DNA from: Branchinecta lynchi
Lineage: Eukaryota; Arthropoda; Branchiopoda; Anostraca; Branchinectidae
Assembly (NCBI GenBank): GCA_023053575.1
Contig: JAKZAP010000007.1
Coordinates: 10,615,008 to 10,679,007 of the forward strand
Direction of reading: 5' to 3'
Length of the DNA stretch: 64,000 nucleotides
Made by a program: the position numbers and the translations under genes. The notes under the pieces were generated by a model, which saw nothing but the letters and a program-made list of their open reading frames with translations, was not told the origin of the DNA and made no database searches. Below, in pieces: positions 30,913 through 40,791 of this stretch (positions within the stretch are counted from its first letter, which is position 1; each line of letters starts with the position of its first letter).

Positions 30913-32690
30913 GACCTTACAATCAAACAAATAGATTTTGACCGACATGTGAGCATAAGGCGGTAGAAGCAGGATTAAGGATTTCATTACTCCCAACAAT
31001 ATTAGTAATTAGGCATATGCACAGTTCATAAAACACAGAAATACGCTAAATATCGTAAAGTAGGGAGAAATAACTGCTAGATCGGCACTTTTCTGTTTAT
31101 ATAGGCTTTCAAGCGTAATTCGGCCAAGAAGTAGTTGAAACAACACTGTCTGACAAAACCATGCGGTGTGACGTATCCGCCATCTTCAAAGAACGTACAC
31201 TTAAACTTATCGGATGGGCGAACTTGACATGCGCATTGGGATTAGGTACCTGGTTACTAATTATGAACGAGATACTCGTCATGGTTTGAACCAGTTATGC
31301 TCAGATATACGTATTTTAATAGAGAAATCGGCAGCTTTTAGCTCGACATTTTAAACAGAACTTGTTTTGTAAAACTATTAAGCCAATGGGAGAAGATTAT
31401 TTACTTTAAAATACATGGAAACGGGGAAACAACTTATCACCTTCCTAATTTTCAAGGTATAGTCTTGCCTGGAACTCACTGCAATTAATCCTATCCACGA
31501 CGGACTTTATTTGCTTTTCTATATCTTTCATACGATACTGACTTATGTTTACTTAGATACACAGGAAACCCTGGGTTACATAACTTGGCTGAAGTCCAAT
31601 AACTTTGATTGCAAATCATTCGTATGTATATTTAGTCACGAATCTCAGGACGGCAGCCTCCTGAATGTCAGTATATATTATTAAAGATACAGGCTTGCAA
31701 CTATTCATTCAGGACTGGAAATAAGAGCTAGAAGGTCATATGGCACTTGCAAGGCTGGGTCAAAGGATGAAAGTAAGAATTTGTTGTGACCATTTATAAG
31801 CACAGTTTCTTGTACCATAAGCAAAAGTCCTTCTTCCAGAATAAGTTGAACTGTGTCGCTTTGGTTCAGTGCAGTTTGGATTCCGTTCGAGCGCCAGTTG
31901 TGCGCACGCTCATCACATATTGACAAAAATGATGAAGCAGGTAACCCGCGACAAGTCTGCTATTCATATATGCTCTATAGATATAGCTGGTGCTTTTGAC
32001 AATTTAACACATTGTTACTCTGTCAAGCGTAGTGGACGATGAAACTTTCAAACATTTATCCGTCCGTTTCTCGATTGTCTCTTCTTATTTGTAAAAATCC
32101 TTGAACAACAATACAATATACCCGAAAAACTTTAGCGGACTGGAACACAACTGAGCAAAATACTAGATGAGCTATTGAAACATGACGAAGTCCTTCAGCT
32201 TAACTGCCTTTTAAATGAGAAAAGAATACATCTCCCGCGTTTTAACATCTTTACGACAAGTCTCTGACATCTCATTGGCGACATAGCTTCCCCTCAACAG
32301 TGTGCCAACTGAAGTGACCCAAGCCAAACTGATTCCGAGATGCTAAAATCTTTCTTACGGCGGTTACCCCTTGACCTTGAAGTGACAACAGAGCTGATAA
32401 GTTACTCCCTGGGATAAACAGAACGAGCATTACTTACTACGAGTATTACTACACTGGCTGAAGTTTGGTAACATGTAATACATGTTTGCGCATCCTTGTG
32501 TTAAAAGTATGAGATTAGCCTATATACTTTTGATCCTTTTAAAGCAAAATCTTCCTAGAAATGATCTTTCCACGACGGAATTGCACAGAACCGTTTTTGG
32601 AAAAAAAGATTACTTTCCAAGGCAAATTAGGTGGTTGAAAGCTGACAAATCATAGCGAACCACGGAGCCTTCCACCGCGAGGAGCGATTA
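30913..32690. other. Intron 2, nothing recognised
   Basis: About 1.8 kb without coding similarity. A worn family A start (AAGAGCTAGAAGGTCATATGGCACTTG) lies at 31724-31750. Confidence 0.5.
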
Positions 32691-32758
32691 CATGAGATTT
32701 GGCAGCGCCTGCTCGCTCACGTCTCACGCCAAACACAAATTTATTGTGTGGCAACATC

Positions 32759-33177
32759 GGGCGTGTTCCACCCTTCTAACAATAGTTACTAATAGTTACT
32801 ATTTCCGTCCCATCCTCATGAAAAGTTACTACGCTGACCGTTCCAGCCTTGTCGGAATAGTAACTAATAGTTACTATTTGCTTACCATGCTCGGGACCGT
32901 AGTAAGCGTAGTAACTACGCATCTTTGTAACGTGATTGGTCGCCCCTGGCGTGAGATCCTGCTGGCCAGCAGAATATCATGCCATGGGCGAATCCGACCA
33001 ATTACGTTACGAGATCTGTAGTTACTACGCTTACCACGCTCCCAAGCGTGGTAAGCAAATAGTTACTATTACTTACTATTTCGAGAAGGTTGGAATGGTC
33101 AGCGTAGTAACTTTTGGTCAGGTTGGAACGGAAATAGAAACTAATAGTTACTATTTGTAGAAGGGTGAACCACGCCC
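32759..33177. mobile_element. 419-bp foldback (long palindrome)
   Basis: The ends GGGCGTGTTCCACCCTTCTA and TAGAAGGGTGAACCACGCCC are inverted copies. The arms continue inward for about 190 nt each with repeated AATAGTTACTATT, AGTTACTACGC and GTAAGCGTAGTAAC motifs and meet at a centre near 32960 (GTGATTGGTCGCCCCTGG / CGAATCCGACCAATTACG). Nearly the whole element is one hairpin. It lies 331 bp downstream of the exon 2 donor in intron 2. No target duplication was resolved. Confidence 0.85.
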
Positions 33178-33507
33178 ATAGGAAAATCTCGGCTAGCGCT
33201 GAAAACCAACAAATTCAAATAAAGTATTTCACGAGGATTCTGAAAGACGAAGATTTCAGAGGTCAGTAGACCACGGAGTTGCCACTGAAGGTGCGAACAC
33301 AGTGAAAAGCAAGAGGTGTCCCTAAATGTTATCTTGTCGCGAAAGATAACATTTCAAAAGATCATAGCAGAATTGTGTTTCGAGACATAACACTTGGAAG
33401 GGTCATAACAGAAATACGGTTGGCACCCAACATCCAATTTTACAGAATGATGCACAATCAGTTGTTTTATGTTATGAAACTTCTGAGAGCGGAATTCTTG
33501 GTCTTAC
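33178..33507. other. Intron 2 next to exon 2, nothing recognised
   Basis: A small local inverted pair (AATGTTATCTTGTCGCGAAAG / GATAACATTT, 33326-33355) is the only structure seen. Confidence 0.45.
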
Positions 33508-33675
33508 CAATCATGGTTCCAACAATTAGAGCAACCCCACTGAAGAGTCCCACCCGTCTCTCGAGGTGAACAGCGTCCACCGGCGCTGAGTCCTTCCCGC
33601 CCAGTTCGTCCTTCCCCTTGTCGCCGATACTACTACTGAGCTCTGAAGCGGAACTTGTGTCGCTGGACAGGCCAT
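33508..33675 (-). CDS. SLC7 transporter exon 2 (N-tail end and TM1)
   Basis: This 168-nt exon has acceptor TCTCTTTTTAG and donor GATTG|GTAAGA and is phase 1 at both ends. It encodes a Ser/Lys/Asp-rich cytosolic tail (GLSSDTSSASELSSSIGDKG..), then VHLERRVGLFSGVALIVGTM(I)(G), the conserved L.R.VGLF.GVA.IVGTMIG start of TM1. An ATG at 33689-33691 would extend the frame as MHLFLDGL, so the exon might instead be a first exon. I prefer the splice acceptor because a phase-matched upstream exon exists and TCTCTTTTTAG is a good acceptor. Confidence 0.93.
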
Positions 33676-33764
33676 CTAAAAAGAGATGCAAACATTTAAA
33701 GCTCCAAATCTAATAGCATAAAACTCGACCTACTCTAGGTAAAAAAAAAAAAAAAAGAGCTGAA

Positions 33765-34075
33765 AGCTCGTATGGCACATGTAATGGTAGTTAGCGTGTT
33801 TATCAGATAAGGTTTCAGATAACTGTTTCAAAATGGATCTTGTCCTGGGAAAGAAAGGTCTTTTGTCAATTAACAAGCTTCATTTGGATCCGATCGCCCC
33901 TTCGAAAGTTTCGCATGGCCCAACATTCCTGATTCCACTCCACTCCTCCAAGATGGCCGGATGGGGGAGGGGAAGTGACTATTTACATGTCAATCTGGTC
34001 AGTTCCTCACATGCCGGCCAAGTTTCATAGTTCTAGCACTTCTGGAACTACCCTACCGATCCAATCCTGTTCTAT
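33765..34075 (+). mobile_element. Family A fragment
   Basis: It starts AAGAGCTGAAAGCTCGTATGGCACATG at about 33755 after an A run. It then carries AAGCTTCATTTGGATCCGATCGCCCCTTCGAAAG, AAGATGGCCGGATGGG and CCGGCCAAGTTTCATAGTTCTAGCA. It has one unit only, without a 3' hairpin. Confidence 0.6.
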
Positions 34076-34524
34076 CCGTAATGTAAGCTATCTATTTCCA
34101 AGTTAAAAATTTTCGAAGGTTCAGACAGAATATAAGGAATTTTCAGAAGATTAACAGGTACTGCTAAGGTTAAATCCTCGAGATGTCTTCAAAAATGTTC
34201 CGGACTTCTCCCGTGTATAACAAATAGTGCGTAGCGAAAACGAACAATGACCGGCATGAAAGGGCATGGAATAATCCTGTTTTCCACGCTAGACACCGAC
34301 AGAAGAACAAGTGCAGTAAAAACATAGCGCAACAAAACGCACGCATCAACCAGCTGAGTGTCGTACTCAACACAACTACCAGTTGATAAGACGGTGTCGA
34401 AATGCCGAAAGACTTCGGGAGCCTTGTTCGTTCACAGTATAAGTCATTGTTCTTTTGTCTTTGTCCTTTTCGTTTCTTTATTCTCTTTACTCCACTCTCT
34501 TTTCTTGTAAAACATTTTGTGGGT

Positions 34525-34558
34525 CATAAATATACTTATTACTTACTTACTTACTTAT
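34525..34558. repeat. ACTT microsatellite, likely LINE tail
   Basis: AATATACTTATTACTTACTTACTTACTTAT follows a T-rich stretch with GTGGGTCATAAAT. The ACTT tail recalls the 3' end of the RTE-like LINE at 29641. Confidence 0.7.
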
Positions 34559-34589
34559 AAGTAACAGAACCTCCGTCTCTCTATCTCTG

Positions 34590-35230
34590 TAATACGACCA
34601 TGCGGAGTCGATTAGATTCCTGTACCCAGCCCGCTGCAAACGAGCGCAGGGTAGGAACTACGAGGAACATTAAAATTCGTTCCCTCTACAAACAGCTATA
34701 TCGCAGCAAAATCCCGCAGAAGAAATTTCCAAAGTAAAAGCCGACTGGTTGTCTGGACGCGCTTTAGAGCGGGTCAGCGCCCCTCCTGCACTAATTCGTC
34801 TGATATGCGCAACGGAAAAAGGGAAGTAGACCGGCAGCCACTTAAAGCTCAGCAACCCGATGAAAAAAATATTTCAAAATACTACTATGAAGTAGTACGA
34901 AAAAGTTACATGCAGTACTAACGATAATACTACATGCTTCTACCTCAAGGCTGCCGTGTTGCTGCATACTACTGTATGCTGCTATTAGCAAGACTGGATG
35001 CTACTATTGCAAAACAGGATGCTACTGGATACTACTACATAAGAGTGGAACAGTCTGAGGCACATGAAATGATGGTATTCTTTGCTATTACATAGTTACA
35101 TGCAACGTTTTCGCACTACTACCATACTACTACGTAGCCTACAACTTTTTCATCGGGAAATGCCTCTAGCTCAGCTCCGTTTTGTCGGGGTTTCCATAGT
35201 CGCTGCATCGGACCAAAGACGGAGGTTCTA
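34590..35230. repeat. Dispersed repeat interrupted by a foldback
   Basis: ATCTCTGTAATACGACCATGCGGAGTC, CTGCAAACGAGCGCAGGGTAG and AAAGCTCAG..TAGCTCAGC..TTTTGTCGGGGT match 38230-38440 plus 40600-40700. In this copy the foldback at 34856-35157 breaks the sequence. In the other copy a different 2.1-kb insertion does. Confidence 0.7.
34856..35157. mobile_element. 302-bp foldback, CCCGATGAAAAA ends
   Basis: The ends CCCGATGAAAAA and TTTTTCATCGGG are inverted. The interior is full of TACTACT/AGTAGTA motifs in both senses and the repeated GGATGCTACT box. A partial copy at 37441-37652 shares the TAGCAA.ACTGGATGCTACT and GGCTACGGATTTTTCATCGGG parts. Confidence 0.8.
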
Positions 35231-35790
35231 TTGGCTTATTTTTCTTGGTCAATGAGGCCAACGTTTGCTAGAACAAGGTTCCGAACGTACAAATTTTTCA
35301 AGAAAGAAGAAGAAGAAAATTAAAACAGGTTGACCCTCGTTTCTCAAGCCGGCTTGACAGCCCACAGACTTCGTTTCGTGAAAACTTACTGGAAGGTAAT
35401 TACAATATACAACTCAGAATTATGAAATGCTTGCTTACGATTTCCCACAGGAATCTGCAATATACGCAACTTGAGTCTGGCAGTCAGCTGTAACCCGAGC
35501 ACCACCAGAGCCAGAGCCAGAGACTATATATGTCTTAGTGACAGACAAAATACCATCAGAATTCTTGTATCTGTAAGTAAGGCTTGTACGTGAGAAAGGG
35601 TGTTTTACCTTTGTGTCTGGCGGTCCTAAAAAGCCCAGTTAGCTGAGTTTTATTTCATCGATATTTCAACCCTTCTCAGGCCGTGGCAAGAACGAACTTG
35701 CGGACGATCCTAGGCAAGGAGTACACAAATATTGACTTAATAAAGTCACAGCTGACTACTAAAACTGACTAAAAACGAGGCAAAGATGGA
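35230..35790. other. Intron 1, nothing recognised
   Basis: No exon or repeat ends are clear. A short GAGCCAGAGCCAGAGA run (35510-35525) is the only simple repeat. Confidence 0.45.
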
Positions 35791-35791
35791 T

Positions 35792-36050
35792 TGCGTTCCA
35801 GGACTTAACGATTGTTAGCTTTTCGCGTCCCAGGATTCTGATTGCAAAATTTAAGCTCCGCCCACCTACGATTTCCGTTCCAAAATTTGACAATTGTTAA
35901 CTATTTTGTAACGATGGTTGGTGAGCATCGTTGAGAAAAGTTAACAACTAAGAATCGGAAAAAGTAACAATCGATAAAGCTGTAGCCTAGTTAGCCCCAC
36001 CCCGATATAAAGTTGATGATTGTTAACAATCGTTAAGTTGACGGAACGCA
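35792..36050. mobile_element. Short inverted-repeat element, 259 bp
   Basis: Left TGCGTTCC(AGGA)CTTAACGATTGTTA matches right TAACAATCGTTAAG(TTGAC)GGAACGCA. Inner GTTAAC and AACAATCG motifs repeat. It has no ORF. It sits 50 bp downstream of the exon 1 donor. Confidence 0.7.
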
Positions 36051-36099
36051 CGCATGATTCGCAGTCACCCTTTGGCTGAAGAAATACTTATGATTGTAC

Positions 36100-36180
36100 C
36101 TTTGTTTTTTTTGTCTTCGGCTGTTCCGTTGGCGGGCTTGTGTCCGTTTCCTGCAAGCGGGGCGCTTCCGTTAGATTTTT
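36100..36180 (-). CDS. Candidate SLC7 exon 1 (hydrophilic N-terminal tail)
   Basis: This 81-nt exon candidate has acceptor TTTATTGCAG and donor AAAG|GTACAA, entering and leaving in phase 1. It encodes (x)KSNGSAPLAGNGHKP ANGTAEDKKNK and joins exon 2 with a split Asp codon (G|AT) to read ..KKNK-D-GLSSDTSS. A Gly/Asn/Lys-rich cytosolic tail is plausible before TM1. The tail is not conserved in the family, so support is only splice signals and phase. The donor is weak. No ATG is inside, so another exon would be needed upstream. Confidence 0.5.
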
Positions 36181-36671
36181 CTGCAATAAACAAAATCAAC
36201 GGTTAACAAATACTGTGAAGTCTAAAATCGCGTTTTATTGGATGTAGTTTCGGTGGTTTCACTCCTGTTTTAACTCGTCAAGTATTTTTGCTTCGTACTT
36301 TTTTATTTCTCCATTCCAGATTAGATTATACGGATTACATATGGGTTTTATTGGAAAAAATACTAGGAACTACAAAACCTTCCAGAAGTTTACACTTGTT
36401 AAGAGTTTGTTACACTTGTTACAAACCTCCTTTGACAGATTAACCACATAACACTATAACAGAGAGAGAAATAAGAAAAAAGAGAGAAAGAGTAAAGAAA
36501 AAAAATAAACAAAATTATGCACTTAATCGGTTCCTGGTCAAACAAAAAAACTATATATTCCAAAATCCCGTCTCCAAAACCAAACAAAACCAAACAAATA
36601 AATAAAGTATAGATGAATAAATAAACATAACGGAATCTGGGCCAACCTGAGAACGACTCAAATCAATATAA

Positions 36672-37330
36672 CGACAATTTAAAACTCATACTGGTGGAGA
36701 CAGAGGGTTTTAAGATTTCGACGTAACTCGCACAGATTCTCTGACGTTCTTAATAATTCTGGCAATTTATTCCATAAAATCGGCCCAGCATGACTTACTG
36801 AAAATAGTGACCTTGTGCTAACAACCTGTGGCATTCGTATGTCACTAGCATAACGCGTTGGATAATTATGTACCGCACTCCAGAAATAAACATATTCAAG
36901 AAACAATTGGGAACCTGGTTCGAAAAATACCTAAACATAAATAATGCACGGTAAAATTTTCAAAGCCCTGACAAAGGAATAATATTTAACAGCAGATATC
37001 GTGATCTTACCGACGGTCCATTCTATCCCCAGACAACACGCGTAGTGCCATATTTTGCATCACACGTAACTGTTGCAAATGGACAGAGAAAGTACTGGAC
37101 CAAACACTCACGCAATACACCAAATAAGGATGAACTAAAGAGAATCTCATTACTGAATCAGGAAACATATGTTTTAACTTTCTCGTCATTCCAACATTTC
37201 TAGCTATCTTACTACTTATAAACGAAATATGGTCTTTAAAACTAAGGCATTCATCCAAAACAACTCCGAGATATCGTATAGTATTAGTACGCTTCATAAC
37301 ATAGCTATCCATTTGTACATCTACAATCCA
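36672..37330 (-). pseudogene. Jockey/CR1-like LINE relic, C-terminal part
   Basis: Minus-strand frames give IRYLGVVLDECLSFKDHISF, ISSKIARNVGMTRKLKHMFP, VHPYLVYCVSVW and LQQLRVMQNMALRVLSG. After stops come AVHNYPTRYASDIRMP and GPILWNKLPELLRTSENLCE..LRRNLKTL. This order (YLGV, SKI.RxxGxL, HPYLxYCxxVW, NYxTR, GPxLWNxLP) is that of the C-terminal region of jockey/CR1-type elements. In-frame stops and a shift at 36910-37007 show it is dead. It is 5'-truncated, with an AATAAATAAAG-type tail near 36595. Confidence 0.85.
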
Positions 37331-37390
37331 AGGGTAAAAGTTAGTTACTTAAAAAAAAATTCCAGCTTGAAGTTCATTTTCCAGCTTGAG

Positions 37391-37426
37391 CCTGAAGAGG
37401 ACCCTTGCCAAGAAGGGCCGAAATAT
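37391..37426 (+). repeat. Recurrent hairpin motif, copy 2
   Basis: CCTGAAGAGGACCCTTGCCA then AGAAGGGCCGAAATAT, followed by TTAGCTGACATAG. It sits between the jockey-like LINE and the partial foldback at 37441-37652. Confidence 0.85.
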
Positions 37427-37440
37427 TGATGTAATGAAAT

Positions 37441-37652
37441 TTAGCTGACATAGTAACTTTTACCACTGCATGCTACTATTAGCAATACTGGATGCTACTG
37501 TAGCAAGACAGGATGCTACTGCTTAAGATTGGCCCAATCTGAGGCACTTTTAATTTATAGTATTCTGGACTATTACATACAAATACATGCAATTTTTTCG
37601 TACCTATATCATACAAATATATATAGATATAGGCTACGGATTTTTCATCGGG
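37441..37652 (+). repeat. Partial copy of the CCCGATGAAAAA foldback
   Basis: It shares TGCTACTATTAGCAA.ACTGGATGCTACT, GACAGGATGCTACT, CAATCTGAGGCAC and the end TTTTTCATCGGG with 34856-35157. The left end is missing. Confidence 0.7.
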
Positions 37653-38224
37653 ATGTTAGTACACTGACTTTTAATAAGACACAAACAATGCCTGCCAAAC
37701 ACACAAAGCATCCACAGCCTTTGTTGTGTTTTCTTGCTGGTTTAATAGACACATAATATCCCACACAGTTTACCTCAACTTACTGGATATTGGCATTCGA
37801 AACAAGCTTACGCCATTATCACAAAACAGCTTTCGTCAAGCAAATCATGCTGACGACAGCACATTAGATGACGTACGAAGCTGGATCGAAGATGTCATGA
37901 CCGTTGAAAGCCAGGAGACGATTTAGAACGGAATGTCGCAATTTCGCTCAGTCTGGAATCGTTCCGAAGATTCTAAGGGGTTGGAAATAAATCGTGTCCC
38001 TTCCGCCCCAAAAACCCGAGGGTATCCCGCATAGTTATACCAAGCTCAATAAACGTTTAATCTACCCCATACAAGTTTCAGAAATTCCAGGAGACACTCC
38101 CGCCAAGAAAGAATTGGTCGGCGTCTGAGTTTTTACGAATATAGCTCGGTACCAATTCACTTCGAGCATTAGGAGTGGTTCGGAGAAAGAACGTGTCAGT
38201 TATCGCCTGATAAAAACGAAGAAC

Positions 38225-38440
38225 AAACAAGCAGTAGAACCTCCGTTTCCCGATCTCTGTAATACGAACATGCGGAGTCCAACATATTCCCAATGCCCTG
38301 TCCGATGCAAACGAGCGGAGGGTAGAAGCTACGCGGAAAATCACAATTCGTTACGTCTGCAAACAGCTCATCGCAGAAGAGCACCAGAGAAGAAAAGTCG
38401 ACAGTAAGCAAACTATTGGTTGTTTAACACTGTGACGTCT
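38225..38440. repeat. Dispersed repeat, left half (resumes about 40600)
   Basis: Matches 34590-34770: ATCTCTGTAATACGAACATGCGGAGTC, CGATGCAAACGAGCGGAGGGTAG and CTGCAAACAGCTCATCGCAG. The right half (AAAGCTCAGG..TTTTGTCGGGGTATCC) lies at about 40615-40700, beyond an insertion. Confidence 0.65.
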
Positions 38441-39674
38441 CGCGTGCGATCTGCAGAGGCGGGTCATACACGCCTGCTACGGTCTTTTCTCTCTGATAGC
38501 TTGTTCAGACGGGACCGAAATAAGCGCGGAAACAGCGGCTGATCTGTTCAGACGACAGATCAACTGTTTGGGGTTGACGGGAGAATTAAAAAGAAAAACC
38601 TAATTCCGAATATTCTTTTTGTTTGTAACAAAATATATAAAATTAACAAAAACATCTTGTGAGTTAGTCTAAGTCAAACATAGTTGACTTGTAGTCTTTG
38701 GACTAAGAAAAAGTCGCAAAATGAATATTGACAGATTTTTGGCGACTCGGCAATTTTAAAGTTCAATGGGCAGATCAAACTACCCCAGTCCTACTCTGTA
38801 ACAACCTAGGAACAATGCGTAGCCCCTAGCTCAGCAGATTTTTCAACAGTTTCCTCTCAGTGATATTTCAAAGCGTAATATTTTGGGCCAGTACATGCTC
38901 AATTTACTAGCTTGGACAAAGATAAAAGTGATGTTTCTTATAACACTTAGTAGATCTTTATTTTATGCATATATCAGCTTGTCTAATTCAGATTTGAATA
39001 GGCTATTTATTTTTGAATGATTTTTGTAGCTATGTTATTTTTTATAAACTTATTGCATATTCTGGTACATTTTATAAAGCGAGTTAATCCAGCTTCACAA
39101 CACTATTTCACAAAGAAAAACTTTTAATAGGCACTTAAGACATGGAACTTCTGATGACACACTAGACTCATCAGGTAAACTGCATCTGCGGCTTGACTTA
39201 TTGGTGACATCTCAAATATATCCTTTTATATCAGGCGTGCTGGGAGTTTTTGAATTTCCTGCCACGATATCCCAGCTCCTGAGATTTGCATCGCCGAAAT
39301 GCCAGAGAGATAAAGACAAGGGATAACAAGAAAACGGGCCGTTTTCGTAGCGCCTTCTGAAGGAAGTCGGAAATGTTTATTTGTGAAGCATTTAATACAA
39401 AATAAAGAATTAGAAGTGTCCATTGTGCTTTAAGTTCAAAAGCAAATAAAATTCATTTAAAATTTTTGTTTTTAAATGAGAACGTACAATACAGTTAATA
39501 ATAAATAAAAATAAAACGAGAACAGAATGCAATCAGTTAGTGTTGTTCAGTTACTTTTCAGTGAAGGTTTAATGGAAAAGTTACTCAAATTATTATTTTT
39601 TTTTAAAGAAAACAACAAAAATAAATGTTAGACATAAATAGAACATACGCTGTTGTAATTAGAAAATCATTCTA

Positions 39675-40588
39675 CCTTTTTTTCGAAATCCTTTAGTAAT
39701 CCTGAGATCCTCAGTGTAAAAATCATGTTATGTTCACCGGGGTCTGGCGGAATTTGAACTGGATTGACTTAAAATTCACCAAGTTTCACCTAATTCTCCT
39801 AATTACACTCTGTTTACTGTCTTCAGAGTCATCAAAGGTGAAATTCCAAAGGACTTGCTTTATCCCGATCGGTGACCGCGACGAAAATAAGCGCCTATTT
39901 GGAAAATCAGCGGCTGATTTTTTGAATTTTTTCAACCTCTATTTACGCGCGTAAATCAGCCGCTGATCGGGAGTCGGACGCTGTTTCAGCCCCGTGTGAA
40001 CAAGCTATAAGAAAGGTCCAATGGACCAGTGTGGCTCCGTGACTGATGTTGACCGACATCTGTTACTGGTCTTGGTCGTCGCAGCATTATTTCCAGTTGA
40101 CCATCCTTATCCAGTGACTTCTTGAAAGCTTCAGGAGAAGTTGCTGACATTGTGGATTTGAAGGGGGAATTCCAGTGATTAATCACTTTTTCGGAAAAGA
40201 AGTTTTTTTGCACTCTTGTTTTCACGTGGCATTTGGAGAGTTTCTTGGAGTGGACCTTTTTTCCGAAATCATTTAGTAATCCTGAGATGCTCGGTGTAAA
40301 ATCATGTTGTTCACCTTGGTCTGACAGAATTTGAACTGAATTGACCTAAAATTCGCCAAGTTTGACCTAATTCTCCTAATTACAGTCTGTTTACTGTCCC
40401 TAGAGTCATCAAAGGTCACATTCCAAAGGATTTTGCTTATCCCGATCGGCGACAGCGACGAAAATAAGCGCCTGTTTGGAAAATCAGCGGCTGATTTTTG
40501 GATTTTTTTCAACCGCTATTTACGCGCCTAAATCAGCCGCTGATCGAGAATCGGCCGCTGTTTCAGCCCCGTGTGAACAAACTATGAA
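39675..40588. repeat. 579-bp direct duplication (second copy partial)
   Basis: The block starting CCTTTTTTTCGAAATCCTTTAG (39675) recurs at 40254. Shared marks include TCACCTTGGTCTG-like, GAATTTGAACTGRATTGAC, AGAGTCATCAAAGGT, GAAAATCAGCGGCTGATTTTT and TTTCAGCCCCGTGTGAACAA. The first copy also carries a minus-strand LINE tail (40011-40253). The second stops at the right end of the insertion. Confidence 0.8.
40011..40253 (-). pseudogene. CR1-like LINE C-terminal tail, copy 1
   Basis: The minus strand encodes TRVQKNFFSEKVINHWNSP, then FKSTMSATSPEAFKKSLDKD and GQLEIMLRRPRPVTDVGQHQ. This is the RxxFFSxRVVNxWNxLP..TVNxFKxxLDK end of CR1-type ORF2. It is nearly the same as the plus-strand tail at 53860-54260. 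Confidence 0.85.
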
Positions 40589-40699
40589 TGTATAGCGGCT
40601 AAGAGGAAAGTAGACGGGCGTCAACTCAAAGCTCAGGATGTGGCTCTAGCTCTGCTTAGTTTTGTCGGGGTATCCACAGTCGGTGCATGGGACCAAATA

Positions 40700-40791
40700 C
40701 TGTTTATTGTGCTAGGCTATGATGATCATACTCATAATGGACGGCCTGTAATAATGGTGCGGACAGATGGGCAATCTTACTAGCCTTACTG
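40700..40791. other. Short unassigned spacer
   Basis: Nothing recognised between the dispersed repeat and the family B element. Confidence 0.4.

Larger units (their letters stand above)
2287..36180 (-). other. SLC7-type amino-acid transporter gene, partial (span of exons in window)
   Basis: Nine minus-strand exons join in frame into the N-terminal half of an SLC7 light-chain transporter (APC superfamily; obligate amino-acid exchanger at the plasma membrane, normally disulfide-linked to an SLC3 heavy chain). Introns, in transcript order, are about 2.4, 5.5, 1.5, 1.7, 6.9, 2.0, 8.4 and 4.1 kb and are filled with repeats. Junction phases are 1,1,1,1,1,1,2,2. The 3' exons (after TM7) are off the left edge, and no promoter or certain first exon was found. 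Residues such as LNYVTEELKNPY and GTMIG/SGIF place it among LAT1/LAT2/b(0,+)AT-like proteins. The exact paralogue cannot be decided from half a protein. Confidence 0.93.
38495..40588. mobile_element. ~2.1-kb insertion with inverted ends TAGYTTGTTCASACGGG
   Basis: The left end GATAGCTTGTTCAGACGGGACC, with AAACAGCGGCTGATC, is matched by the complement of CCCGTGTGAACAAACTATG and GATCAGCGGCTGATTT-like sequence on the right. Its interior includes AT-rich filler, a 579-bp direct duplication and a LINE tail. No transposase was found. Its placement splits a dispersed repeat found whole (but for a foldback) at 34590-35230. Confidence 0.55.

Noticed and set aside
33689..33691. ATG as the sole start of the transporter
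   Set aside because: It overlaps a good splice acceptor, and an upstream exon fits in phase. Kept only as an alternative.
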